From NCBI RefSeq assembly GCF_037860775.1, contig NZ_JBBEWC010000006.1, positions 186,001-250,000 of the forward strand: DNA of 64,000 nucleotides, written 5' to 3'. The DNA comes from Emticicia soli. Its GTDB lineage: Bacteria > Bacteroidota > Bacteroidia > Cytophagales > Spirosomataceae. Shown here piece by piece: positions 16,793-25,632 of the stretch (position 1 is the first letter of the stretch; every line of letters begins with the position of its first letter). The position numbers and the translations under genes were made by a program. The notes under the pieces were generated by a model. That model was not told the origin of the DNA. It was given only the letters and a program-made list of their open reading frames with translations, and ran no database searches.

Positions 16793-18214
16793 ATGAATCT
16801 CGACCCCAATATAAAGCCTTCTGAAAGATTACTGAAGAAATTTCCGTTTACGCCTACTCCGGGCCAAGCCAAACTGTTTGAATTGATGGATGAATTTATT
16901 CTGGACGAAGAGAAGTTCAGAGATGTATTTCTGCTGAAAGGCTATGCAGGTACCGGAAAAACCACTTTCATTAATACACTTATAAAAGTTTTAAGAGAAT
17001 TTGGCTATAAATCGGTGCTGATGGCCCCTACCGGACGGGCCGCCAAGGTAATGGCAGGCTATGCAAAAAAGAATGCTTTTACGATTCATAAAAAGATTTA
17101 CAGGCAGGTAGAAAACACTTATACAGGTGCGCTGGTTTTTGAAAGAATGAAAAACAATAGCGAAGGCACAGTATATATTGTTGATGAAGCCTCGATGATT
17201 TCGGACGAGCGAGATTTTGGCACAAACAGCCTTTTGCACGATTTGCTGGATTATGTATTTGAACAGGATACCAACAAACTATTGCTGATTGGTGACGAAG
17301 CACAGCTACCGCCTGTTAAAATGGCCGTAAGCCCTGCGCTGAATGCCGAGCATCTCAAAAACCGCTATCATACCGATTTAACCGAGCATTGCCTTACCGA
17401 AGTAATGCGTCAGGAACAACAATCGGGGATTCTGAGCAATGCTACCGAACTGCGGAAATTATTGGATACTGAAAATCCGGCAGTAAAACTAGTAACGAAT
17501 GGTTTCCCTGATTTTTATAAAATGGGTGGCGACCGCCTCGAAGACGGCATAAGATATGCCTACGATAAATATGGCAAAGAAAACACCACTATCATTACTC
17601 GCTCGAATAAAACTGCCGTGCAATATAATCGCTATATCCGTAATAGCATCAACTATTCGGAAAGCGAAATAGAAAACGGCGATATGCTGATGGTTGTACG
17701 CAACAACTACACGGTTTTGGGTGAAGATTCAAAAGCGGGTTTTATTGCCAACGGCGACTTTGTAGAGGTAGTAAAGCTACGTAAAGAAGAAGAAATGCAC
17801 GGATTCAGGTTTGTGAATGCCACCTTGCGTTTAGTCGATTATCCTGATGAACCCGAGTTTGATTCAAAGCTGATTCTGAATACACTTTATTCAAACGCCC
17901 CTACCCTCACGCCCGAAGAAAACAAGGCCTTGTATGAAAGCGTAATGAAAGATTATTTCTGGGTAAAATCGAAGAAAGAACGGCAGGAATTGCTTAAAGC
18001 AGACCCCTATCTGAATGCCCTGCAAGTGAAATTTGCCTATGCACTTACCTGCCATAAATCGCAGGGCGGGCAGTGGGATGCTGTTTTTGTTGACCAGGGT
18101 TATCTGCCCGATGCACAAGTAGACAATGATTTTATCAGATGGCTCTATACGGCTATCACGCGTGGCGTAAAACAGGTATTTTTGGTTAATTTCAATAAAG
18201 ATTTCTTTGAGTAA
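16793..18214 (+). CDS. RecD-like superfamily 1 DNA helicase (AAA family ATPase)
   Basis: This is a 473-residue helicase. Walker A is GYAGTGKTTF near residue 49, Walker B is VDEASM, motif III is GDEAQLPP, and the UvrD-type C-terminal motifs are YALTCHKSQGGQWDAVFVDQ and YTAITRGVKQVFLV. It is shorter than RecD2 and lacks its N-terminal HhH region, so it belongs to the short AAA_30 plus UvrD_C_2 class common in Bacteroidota. The start at 16793 (MNLDPNIKPSERLLKKFPFTP) is preferred. Longer in-frame starts read back through the divergent NUDIX promoter. corA follows 12 bases later and is probably co-transcribed. Confidence 0.9.
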   Translation: MNLDPNIKPSERLLKKFPFTPTPGQAKLFELMDEFILDEEKFRDVFLLKGYAGTGKTTFINTLIKVLREFGYKSVLMAPTGRAAKVMAGYAKKNAFTIHKKIYRQVENTYTGALVFERMKNNSEGTVYIVDEASMISDERDFGTNSLLHDLLDYVFEQDTNKLLLIGDEAQLPPVKMAVSPALNAEHLKNRYHTDLTEHCLTEVMRQEQQSGILSNATELRKLLDTENPAVKLVTNGFPDFYKMGGDRLEDGIRYAYDKYGKENTTIITRSNKTAVQYNRYIRNSINYSESEIENGDMLMVVRNNYTVLGEDSKAGFIANGDFVEVVKLRKEEEMHGFRFVNATLRLVDYPDEPEFDSKLILNTLYSNAPTLTPEENKALYESVMKDYFWVKSKKERQELLKADPYLNALQVKFAYALTCHKSQGGQWDAVFVDQGYLPDAQVDNDFIRWLYTAITRGVKQVFLVNFNKDFFE

Positions 18215-18226
18215 AAGCCAATAGTT

Positions 18227-19309
18227 ATGGGAAAGCGTCATAAAAAATTCAAAAATTATATTGATAAAAAGGCTTTTACTTCGCCAGGGACATTGGTTTA
18301 TGTAGGCAAAGAGGTAGCCGAAAGCACCATTATTAAACTGGTAGAATTTAACCATGAATTTTATCATGAAAAGGTAATAAAGACGTTGAACGACTGCCGA
18401 CCGCCTGTAAAAGAAAACCAAGTAGCATGGCTCGATGTAGACGGTATTCATGAAGTAAACGTAATAGAAGCCATTGGGAAACATTATAGCCTTCACCCGC
18501 TTTTGCTAGAAGATGTGCTCAACACATCACAAAAGCCCAAACTAGAGCATTTTGGCGAAAAGCACCTTTTTGTGATTCTTAAAATGTTGCAATTTAACTC
18601 CGAACTGAATCAGGTTGAGTCAGAACATGTGGCTTTGGTTTTGGGCGAAAACTTCTTAATCAGTTTTCAAGAGATTCATCAGACTGATGTGTTTTTACCA
18701 ATTTTTGAACGGCTAAAGGCATCAATCGGCAAAACCCGCCGAGGCAAAGCCGATTACCTATTTTATTGCTGCTGTGATTTAGTTGTTGATAATTACTTTG
18801 TAGTGCTCGAAAAACTAGGTGAGAAACTGGAAGAACTCGAAATAAAAATTGTTGAAAAACCCGAAGCCAACGACCAGAATCTGCTTTATCATTTCAAAAG
18901 AGAATTGATGCTGGTACGCAAGGCCGTGCTACCCCTGCGTGATATGTTTGGCACGCTTATCAGAGAAGACTCTCCGCTGGTGCAATCAACAACAAATGTT
19001 TACCTGCGAGACGTTTACGACCATATTTTGCAAACGCTGGACACTGCCGAGACTTACCGTGAAATGATTGAGAATATCCAGAATATTTACCTCACAAGCC
19101 TTAGCAATAAAATGAACTCGGTTATGAAAACCCTCACGGTTTTCACGGCTATATTTATGCCACTTACATTTATTGCAGGCATTTACGGCATGAATTTCGA
19201 TAATATGCCCGAGCTACACCACCCAAATGGGTATTTCTATACGCTTGGTATTATGGTGCTGATAACAGCAGCCCTCTGGGTATATTTTAAATGGAAGAAA
19301 TACGTTTAG
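18227..19309 (+). CDS. corA: Magnesium/cobalt transporter CorA
   Basis: This 360-residue channel imports divalent cations. The large N-terminal cytoplasmic alpha/beta domain and long helices (about 1-295) are followed by two C-terminal membrane helices. The signature YGMNF in FIAGIYGMNFDNMPELHHPNG (about 320) closes TM1, and the protein ends in the basic tail KWKKYV. This is the standard CorA layout and length. It follows the helicase gene by 12 bases and has a convergent glycosyltransferase gene downstream with no clear terminator in the 39-base gap. Confidence 0.94.
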   Translation: MGKRHKKFKNYIDKKAFTSPGTLVYVGKEVAESTIIKLVEFNHEFYHEKVIKTLNDCRPPVKENQVAWLDVDGIHEVNVIEAIGKHYSLHPLLLEDVLNTSQKPKLEHFGEKHLFVILKMLQFNSELNQVESEHVALVLGENFLISFQEIHQTDVFLPIFERLKASIGKTRRGKADYLFYCCCDLVVDNYFVVLEKLGEKLEELEIKIVEKPEANDQNLLYHFKRELMLVRKAVLPLRDMFGTLIREDSPLVQSTTNVYLRDVYDHILQTLDTAETYREMIENIQNIYLTSLSNKMNSVMKTLTVFTAIFMPLTFIAGIYGMNFDNMPELHHPNGYFYTLGIMVLITAALWVYFKWKKYV

Positions 19310-19348
19310 TTATTTGCACCAACTAGTATAGCACTTACCCATAAGAGC

Positions 19349-20350
19349 TTAATAGTGCCGGCCTTTCCAGACAAGTTTGGTTGGCAGAAAGTAACTCATC
19401 AGTTGCAAAAACCAGAACACATACATATAAAACGTGTAGACAGGGATATATTTAAACAAACGTACTTGACCCAAACGGGCAAAAATGCCATAACCAAGCA
19501 CAGCATTCAAGAGCATACTAAACCCGATAACAATTAAAGGCACTTGCCATGAGAAGAAGCTGACAATTAATAAAATTGGCAAGGCAAAACCTTGTAACAA
19601 TGCCGGATATATAAGTACCGACCCTGTTGACATTCCACCGGCTACCCATCTTTTGCGTTGTTCAAAGTAGTTTGGTGGTGGCTTGGTAACTGTCATCAAA
19701 GATGCATCGAAACCCTGCTTAAAATCATAGCCTTTATCTATTATGGCTTTATACAAAGCATAATCTTCTACTATCGAAAACCCAATGTTTTCGTAGCCAC
19801 CTATATTCCAATAGGCCTCTGCCGAAACCGCCATATTGTTACCCATGCCCGTAGAAGGCTGGCGGAAATCGGTCATGGTTTTCATAATTTTCAGGGCAAA
19901 TAGCCACTCTATGGCCTGGCAAGCCTCAAACCAATTCCGGTTTTTTACTAAAGTAATACCAACGGCCACCCCAACTTTTTTATCAGGCTCAAATAAAGTA
20001 AGCATATTTTCAATCCAATGCACGGGTACTTCAACATCAGCATCGGTAAAGAAAAAGTATTCTCCTTTGGCATGGTGTGCCAGTTGCGCCAGCACATTGG
20101 CTTTACCCTTCAGGCCGTCAATCGTTTTTTCGATAGTAACCAACTCAAACATACTTTTTTGCTGCTCGCTCAACTGCCCTATAAACCCCTGTACAAGTTC
20201 GGCAGTTTTATCGGTCGAGCCATCGTTTCCGATAAGTATCTGTGTTTTTTCTTTAGGGTAACTCAGGCAATTGAGCGAGTGTAATAAATCAGGTATGTTA
20301 TTTTCTTCGTTGCGTGCAGCAACCAATATGCTTACTATCGGTACATTCAT
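19349..20350 (-). CDS. Glycosyltransferase family 2 with C-terminal membrane helices
   Basis: This 333-residue processive-type GT2 enzyme has an N-terminal GT-A fold (VSILVAARNEENNIPDLLHSL; GNDGSTDKTAELV), the DxD-like site FTDADVEVP near residue 101, and the acceptor-site motif QRKRW near 231, typical of cellulose/hyaluronan-synthase-like enzymes. Two to three hydrophobic segments follow (about 245-330). It probably transfers sugars to a lipid or growing polysaccharide at the inner membrane. It sits 4 bases after a secreted protein gene and near a polysaccharide deacetylase on the same strand, which suggests an envelope polysaccharide role. Confidence 0.9.
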   Translation of the reverse strand: MNVPIVSILVAARNEENNIPDLLHSLNCLSYPKEKTQILIGNDGSTDKTAELVQGFIGQLSEQQKSMFELVTIEKTIDGLKGKANVLAQLAHHAKGEYFFFTDADVEVPVHWIENMLTLFEPDKKVGVAVGITLVKNRNWFEACQAIEWLFALKIMKTMTDFRQPSTGMGNNMAVSAEAYWNIGGYENIGFSIVEDYALYKAIIDKGYDFKQGFDASLMTVTKPPPNYFEQRKRWVAGGMSTGSVLIYPALLQGFALPILLIVSFFSWQVPLIVIGFSMLLNAVLGYGIFARLGQVRLFKYIPVYTFYMYVFWFLQLMSYFLPTKLVWKGRHY

Positions 20351-20354
20351 TGGG

Positions 20355-20894
20355 TTAATCCTTGATACTGGCAGCTATTTTCTTAAAGTCGGCTACGAGA
20401 TTTTTATATTCAGAACTCAACGACCAACACAAAATCTGGTAATAATAGCCTTTGGTTTCTACGTAAGTAATCAGGTAAGTGATTTTAACTTCAAGGTTAT
20501 CGGCTTCTTTAAAATTTACGTTGAGCTCTGACTGATAAAATTTATTACCATTTACTACAAATTCGGTCGGTTTCGATTCAACAGGTGAATTTTCTTCGGC
20601 TTTCAGCAATTTAATATTATCATCATGAAAATCTTTTAAAGACGCAAATTTAACTCCTTTCATTTCAAGTTCTTCTTTGGAGTCATCAATTACGATAAGA
20701 TAGGCATTTTTGGCAGAATTAATATACTGCATCGTAGCAGCATCATTTAATGTTACAGACTTAGTCATGTAGTCGGGCACTGAAACATAATATAGATGAC
20801 CCGCTTTTTGCTCTGTAAATTTAGTCTGGCTATAAGCCGATGCCATTGCTATGATTGCAAACAATGCGCTTAATATCACTTTGGTTATTTTCAT
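20355..20894 (-). CDS. Hypothetical secreted protein
   Basis: This 179-residue protein has a clear signal peptide (MKITKVILSALFAIIAMASAYSQ) and a compact alpha/beta mature part beginning TKFTEQKAGHLYYVSVPDYMTKSV. I see no recognisable catalytic motif. The general pattern (YYVSVPDYM, AYLIVIDDSKEEL, YYQILCWSLSSEYK) resembles small periplasmic proteins of unknown function in this phylum. It ends 4 bases before the glycosyltransferase start, so the two are probably co-transcribed. Confidence 0.7.
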   Translation of the reverse strand: MKITKVILSALFAIIAMASAYSQTKFTEQKAGHLYYVSVPDYMTKSVTLNDAATMQYINSAKNAYLIVIDDSKEELEMKGVKFASLKDFHDDNIKLLKAEENSPVESKPTEFVVNGNKFYQSELNVNFKEADNLEVKITYLITYVETKGYYYQILCWSLSSEYKNLVADFKKIAASIKD

Positions 20895-20962
20895 GGTAAT
20901 TTATTTATTATTGCTAATGGATATATTTCAATAAATTTATGCCCAAAGCAGGCAGAAAACAT

Positions 20963-21598
20963 CTAAATTGATTGAAAACTAAATTCTCTTTCAGAAAAAT
21001 ATTCCAGAAACCTCGGTAAAGCAAAGCTCATATTTTTATTGGCCTTAATGCTATCATGAAAAAGTACGATAGAGCCGTTTTCAGTGTACTGTAAAGCTTT
21101 AGCTAAAACTCTATCGGGCGATAAACCGGCATCGTAATCGGCTGTCAGCACATCCCACATAATAATATCATATTCGGGCAACAAAACCTTAGCTTGGCTA
21201 CGTTTGATACGCCCATGTGGTGGGCGAAAAAGCCTCTTTCTTTGCGTACTATGCCCTATTTTAGAGCCTATTTCGGCATCACATTGTTTTACATTAGCCA
21301 GATACGTTTCCTTGTCGGTTTTCCACCCCCTTAAATGATTAAAAGTATGGTTACCAATGCTATGCCCGGCGTTGATGACTTTCTGAAAAATATCGGGATG
21401 TTTTCTGATATTATCGCCTATGCAAAAAAATGTAGCTTTGGCATTGTATTGCGCAAGGGTATGAAGTACAAACTCTGTTATTTCGGGAATCGGGCCGTCG
21501 TCAAAGGTCAGGTATATATTTTTTTCCTGCCTGCCTTTACGCCAGATAAAATCAGGATACAAAGCCCGCATCAGAAAGTTTGTTTTATGAAGTATCAT
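20963..21598 (-). CDS. Polysaccharide deacetylase (NodB homology domain)
   Basis: This 211-residue carbohydrate esterase family 4 protein has the catalytic base motif TFDDGP near residue 31, the metal-binding motif HSIGNHTFNH near 80, and RPPHGR near 125, so the metal and catalytic residues appear complete. It probably removes N-acetyl groups from a surface polysaccharide or peptidoglycan. No clear signal peptide is seen (MILHKTNFLMRALYPDFIWR), so location is uncertain. The downstream secreted protein and GT2 genes on the same strand support an envelope function. Confidence 0.9.
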   Translation of the reverse strand: MILHKTNFLMRALYPDFIWRKGRQEKNIYLTFDDGPIPEITEFVLHTLAQYNAKATFFCIGDNIRKHPDIFQKVINAGHSIGNHTFNHLRGWKTDKETYLANVKQCDAEIGSKIGHSTQRKRLFRPPHGRIKRSQAKVLLPEYDIIMWDVLTADYDAGLSPDRVLAKALQYTENGSIVLFHDSIKANKNMSFALPRFLEYFSEREFSFQSI

Positions 21599-21729
21599 AG
21601 CTATTATTTTCTACAAAAGTCTGAAAATTTATTCTAAAAGCTAGCGAATTTACTTAAATTGCAATCAATAAAATACGCAATTTATCGCTACTGCTTTCAA
21701 TTATCCGGAGCTCCATAACAAAAAACTGT

Positions 21730-23643
21730 ATGAATAAACTTCTGAGTATCTGCCTTTTATGTTGCCTTATTGTACAGGCAAAGGCTCAAAACAAACCTTT
21801 GAGTAACAGAATTGCGAATTATACAATAAATGTAGTATTAGATGCCGAAAAAAAAACGCTAAAAGGCCAGGAAATATTAGAATGGAAGAATACTTCGACC
21901 GATAATATTTCAGAATTACAATTTCATCTCTACCTCAATGCTTTCAGAGACAAAAACTCAACGTTTATGAAAGAGTCGGGCGGACAACTACGTGGCGATG
22001 TGGTTGATGCCTCGGTTAAAAACAATCTGGGGTCTATTGATATTGAGTCGATGAAAGTGCGCAATGGCGAAAACTTAACTAAAAGCATTAAGTTTATACA
22101 GCCCGACGACCTGAACGATAAAGACAAAACCGTTATCAGCGTAGCACTCAGCAAGCCACTACGCCCCAACGAAAGCATTACGCTGGATATTAATTATAAA
22201 GCCAAATTACCAAAGATATTTGCCCGCACGGGTTTTGCCGATAACTATTTTCTGGTAGGTCAATGGTTTCCGAAAATCGGAGTTTATGAGCCTGCCGGCA
22301 TGCGCTATGCCACAAAAGGACAATGGAACTGCCATCAGTTTCATGCAAACACCGAGTTTTATGCCGACTTTGGCACCTACAAAGTGAGCATGACCGTACC
22401 CAAAGATTATAAGGTTGCAGCAACGGGCGTTTTTCAGAGCGAATCGCTGCATACTAACAATACCAAGACTATTACTTACATGGCCGACGACGTGCACGAT
22501 TTTGCATGGACGGCCTCTCCCCGATTCATCATCAGCGAGCGCCAATGGAAGCACGTAAAGATAAAAGCTGTAATGCAGCCCGAGCATACAGGGTCTACTG
22601 ACCGCTATTTTAATTCGGCTATTACGGCACTTAATTATTTCGAGAAACACCTTGGCAAGTATCCGCACACGGTTTTAAGTCTGATTGACCCACCTGTAAA
22701 CGGTGCAGGCTCTGGCGGTATGGAGTACCCAACTTTTATTACCTGTGGCACAGCATGGGGCTTACCCAGGGGCCTTAAATTTCCAGAAATTGTAACGGTG
22801 CACGAGTTTGGGCATCAGTATTTTCAGGGAATGCTGGCTAGCAATGAGTTTGAAGAATCTTTTCTTGACGAGGGCTTTAATCAATATTATGAAGGCCGTA
22901 TTATGGACGAAAACTATGCACCGGGCTCACAGATTGATTTCTTAGGTTTTACAATAAACGACATGGAAACCTCAAGAATCAGCTATGTAACCATGAAAAA
23001 CCCGAGTATTACGCAGGTTTACCGTAATGCATGGCAATATCCTAAAGGTACATATAGCGTAATGACCTACACCAAAACAGCTACATGGCTAAAGACGCTT
23101 GAAAACATGATAGGCCGAAGCACGATGGACGAAGTAATGCAAACCTATTTTATCCGCTGGCGTTTCAAACACCCATGTGTTCGTGATTTTATAGACGTAG
23201 TAAACGAAATAGTACCAAAGCGAACAAACAACCGTTTCGGCGAAGATATGAACTGGTATTTTGAGCAAGTTGTGTACAAAGCACCTGTGCTCGACTATGC
23301 GCTTAAATCAATAACTAATATTGAAAAAGGTAACAAAGTATCAGGCGAGTTTACGGTACAACGCTTAGGCGATATGGTGCTACCTACCGAAATTTCAGTA
23401 AATTTTGCCGATGGAAAACAAGAATTAATACCTTGGAACGGTGAAGATAAATCGAAGGTATTCAGGTTTGATAAGGCCATTGCCTCGGTAAAAATCGACC
23501 CACAGAACAAACTTCTCTTAGATTTAAATTTTAACAACAATAGTAAAGCCATTGACCCCTCAACGCTAGCTTTAAAAAAATACACCATGAAAATCATGTT
23601 CTGGATACAAAATATGATGCAATGGATGGCAGGGCTGGCTTAA
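21730..23643 (+). CDS. Secreted M1 family zinc metallopeptidase
   Basis: This 637-residue exported aminopeptidase-like protein has a signal peptide (about 1-19, ending VQAKAQ). An N-terminal beta-sandwich (IANYTINVVLDAEKKTLKGQEILEW) is typical of M1 enzymes. The catalytic zinc motif HEFGH is near 358, with the third ligand Glu in ESFLDEGFNQYYEG about 24 residues later. The usual GAMEN exopeptidase motif is replaced by GSGGMEYP. The C-terminal part has a beta domain and a short hydrophobic stretch (IMFWIQNMMQWMAGLA). It is probably periplasmic or membrane-associated and releases N-terminal residues. Confidence 0.92.
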   Translation: MNKLLSICLLCCLIVQAKAQNKPLSNRIANYTINVVLDAEKKTLKGQEILEWKNTSTDNISELQFHLYLNAFRDKNSTFMKESGGQLRGDVVDASVKNNLGSIDIESMKVRNGENLTKSIKFIQPDDLNDKDKTVISVALSKPLRPNESITLDINYKAKLPKIFARTGFADNYFLVGQWFPKIGVYEPAGMRYATKGQWNCHQFHANTEFYADFGTYKVSMTVPKDYKVAATGVFQSESLHTNNTKTITYMADDVHDFAWTASPRFIISERQWKHVKIKAVMQPEHTGSTDRYFNSAITALNYFEKHLGKYPHTVLSLIDPPVNGAGSGGMEYPTFITCGTAWGLPRGLKFPEIVTVHEFGHQYFQGMLASNEFEESFLDEGFNQYYEGRIMDENYAPGSQIDFLGFTINDMETSRISYVTMKNPSITQVYRNAWQYPKGTYSVMTYTKTATWLKTLENMIGRSTMDEVMQTYFIRWRFKHPCVRDFIDVVNEIVPKRTNNRFGEDMNWYFEQVVYKAPVLDYALKSITNIEKGNKVSGEFTVQRLGDMVLPTEISVNFADGKQELIPWNGEDKSKVFRFDKAIASVKIDPQNKLLLDLNFNNNSKAIDPSTLALKKYTMKIMFWIQNMMQWMAGLA

Positions 23644-23645
23644 AC

Positions 23646-23777
23646 GTCTTGAACTTTGCCGCGACGGCGTACCGTTTTACCTGATTAAATGATTTATCTG
23701 AAAATTAATAATCAAACTTAATGAATCAGTCAAAAATCAATTTAATCACATAAATCAGTTAAATCAAAGTTCAAGAC
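23646..23777. repeat. 132-base element bounded by 12-base inverted repeats
   Basis: GTCTTGAACTTT (23646-23657) is the exact reverse complement of AAAGTTCAAGAC (23766-23777). Between them, GATTAAATGATTTAT-like and AATCACATAAATCAG-like words recur on both strands. The composition differs from the flanking genes. It is probably a MITE- or REP-like non-coding element inserted between the M1 peptidase and pirin genes. No transposase is present. Confidence 0.5.
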
Positions 23778-23800
23778 AATCACTAATTCACTCAATTATT

Positions 23801-24670
23801 ATGTCAAACATCAGCTTAATTATAGAAGAACGGCCACACGATATAGGGAATTTTATGGTAGGGCGATTGCTACCATTCAGAGGTAAACGAATGGTTGGGC
23901 CATTTATCTTTCTCGACCACATGGGGCCTGCCTGCATGGGCGAGTATCAGAATATCGATATTCCGCCGCACCCACACATCGGGCTTTCAACGCTTACTTA
24001 TCTTTTTGAGGGAAGCATCATGCATCGTGATAGTCTGGGCGTAGAAATGGAAATAAAACCCGGACAAGTAAACTGGATGACCGCCGGAAAAGGCATTGTG
24101 CATTCAGAACGAACACCCCAATACCTGCGCACATCAGATAAAATGCTGCATGGTTTGCAGATATGGGTAGCTATGCCAAAAGAGTTAGAAGGCATAGACC
24201 CTTCGTTTTACCACGCCTCAGAAGACGAAATACCTAGCTGGGAAAAAGACGGTGTTTCTTATAAACTTATCGCAGGTACGGCCTTCGGGCATGAGTCGCC
24301 TGTGCCGGTTTATAGCAAATTGTTTCTATTGGAGCTTAAAAGCACCGCTGAAACTAACATTTGTATAGGCCCCGAATTATTTGGCGAAGTAGCCATTTAT
24401 ACTCTGGAGGGAAGCATAGAAAACGATGGCAACAGCTACGAGCCCAAGCGTATATTGGTAGCCAAGCAAGACGAACTATGCGAGTTTACGATGAAAGAAA
24501 ACACAAGCATATATATTTTTGGCGGAGAGCCTTTTCCAGAAGAACGCTTCATTTACTGGAACTTCGTAGCCACCAGCAAGGAGATTATAGAAGAAGCCAA
24601 AATGAAATGGAAAGAGCAGGGTTTTCCGAAGATTGCGGGTGAAACCGATTTTGTACCGTTACCATCCTGA
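23801..24670 (+). CDS. Pirin family protein
   Basis: This 289-residue bicupin has the pirin N-terminal domain with metal-binding residues in PPHPHIGLSTLTYLFEGSIMH and GKGIVHSERTP, which supply the expected His/Glu ligands. The C-terminal cupin domain (GPELFGEVAIYTLEGSIE) ends in WNFVATSKEIIEEAKMKWKEQ. Bacterial pirins act as quercetin-type dioxygenases or as redox-linked regulators, and sequence alone does not decide. The nitrilase gene starts 8 bases later, so it leads a three-gene operon. Confidence 0.93.
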   Translation: MSNISLIIEERPHDIGNFMVGRLLPFRGKRMVGPFIFLDHMGPACMGEYQNIDIPPHPHIGLSTLTYLFEGSIMHRDSLGVEMEIKPGQVNWMTAGKGIVHSERTPQYLRTSDKMLHGLQIWVAMPKELEGIDPSFYHASEDEIPSWEKDGVSYKLIAGTAFGHESPVPVYSKLFLLELKSTAETNICIGPELFGEVAIYTLEGSIENDGNSYEPKRILVAKQDELCEFTMKENTSIYIFGGEPFPEERFIYWNFVATSKEIIEEAKMKWKEQGFPKIAGETDFVPLPS

Positions 24671-24678
24671 TTTTATTA

Positions 24679-25632
24679 ATGAACAAGCTCAAAGTATCTA
24701 CCGCTCAGTTTGAAAACAAGAGCGGCGATAAAGCCTATAATTTATCGGTTATTGACACCCTAGCCGGAAAAGCCGCACAAGAAGGCTCACAGGTAATAGC
24801 CTTTCATGAATGCTCTATTACGGGCTATACTTTTGCCCGCCCGCTATCAAAAGCGCAAATGCTTGATGTAGCCGAAGAAATCCCCGACGGAGAGAGTATT
24901 CAGCAACTAATTGCCATTGCCCAAAAGCATGACATAGTAGTATTAGCTGGACTCTTTGAAAAAGACAAAGACGAAAATCTGTTTAAAGCCTATGTGTGTG
25001 TAGATAAGAACGGCTTGGTGGCTAAGTATCGCAAATTACACCCTTTTATCAACCCGCATCTTAAACCAGGCAACGAATATTGCGTATTTGAAATACACGG
25101 CTGGAAATGCGGTATTCTGATTTGTTATGATAACAACATAATTGAAAACGTAAGAGCTACCAACCTGCTTGGTGCCGATATTATTTTTATGCCTCACGTA
25201 ACCATGTGTACACCTTCTACACGCCCGGGGGCTGGGTTTGTTGACCCTAAACTCTGGGAAAACAGAGAGGCCGACCCAACCTCATTACGTCTGGAATTTG
25301 ATGGTATGAAAGGCCGTGGCTGGTTGATGAAATGGTTACCTGCAAGGGCTTATGATAATGGTATTTATGCTATTTTCTCGAACCCAATTGGCATGGACGA
25401 CGACCAACTGAAAAACGGTTGCTCAATGATTGTTGACCCTTTTGGCGATGTAATAGCCGAGTGCCGCACTTTAGGAGACGATTTTGTAACAGCTACACTC
25501 ACCCCCGAAAAACTGACTCAGGCCGGCGGATACCGCTACAAAAAAGCCCGCAGACCAGACCTCTACAGAGATATTATCGGGCAGGAACATACACCCGAGC
25601 AAAAGGTTGTTTGGCTAGATACAGATAAATGA
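24679..25632 (+). CDS. Nitrilase / carbon-nitrogen hydrolase family protein
   Basis: This 317-residue cytoplasmic amidase-like enzyme has a complete Glu-Lys-Cys triad: Glu in AFHECSITGYTF near residue 43, Lys in YRKLHPFINP near 115, and Cys in GILICYDNN near 150. It hydrolyses a C-N bond in an amide, carbamoyl or nitrile substrate. It overlaps the following arginase-family gene by four bases (ATGA), which indicates translational coupling. The pairing suggests breakdown of a guanidino or ureido compound, for example a carbamoylated or agmatine-type amine, but this is inference. Confidence 0.9.
   Translation: MNKLKVSTAQFENKSGDKAYNLSVIDTLAGKAAQEGSQVIAFHECSITGYTFARPLSKAQMLDVAEEIPDGESIQQLIAIAQKHDIVVLAGLFEKDKDENLFKAYVCVDKNGLVAKYRKLHPFINPHLKPGNEYCVFEIHGWKCGILICYDNNIIENVRATNLLGADIIFMPHVTMCTPSTRPGAGFVDPKLWENREADPTSLRLEFDGMKGRGWLMKWLPARAYDNGIYAIFSNPIGMDDDQLKNGCSMIVDPFGDVIAECRTLGDDFVTATLTPEKLTQAGGYRYKKARRPDLYRDIIGQEHTPEQKVVWLDTDK

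Noticed and set aside
17891..18496. Open frame on the minus strand across the helicase-corA junction
   Set aside because: It overlaps two well-supported genes on the other strand and has no domain pattern.
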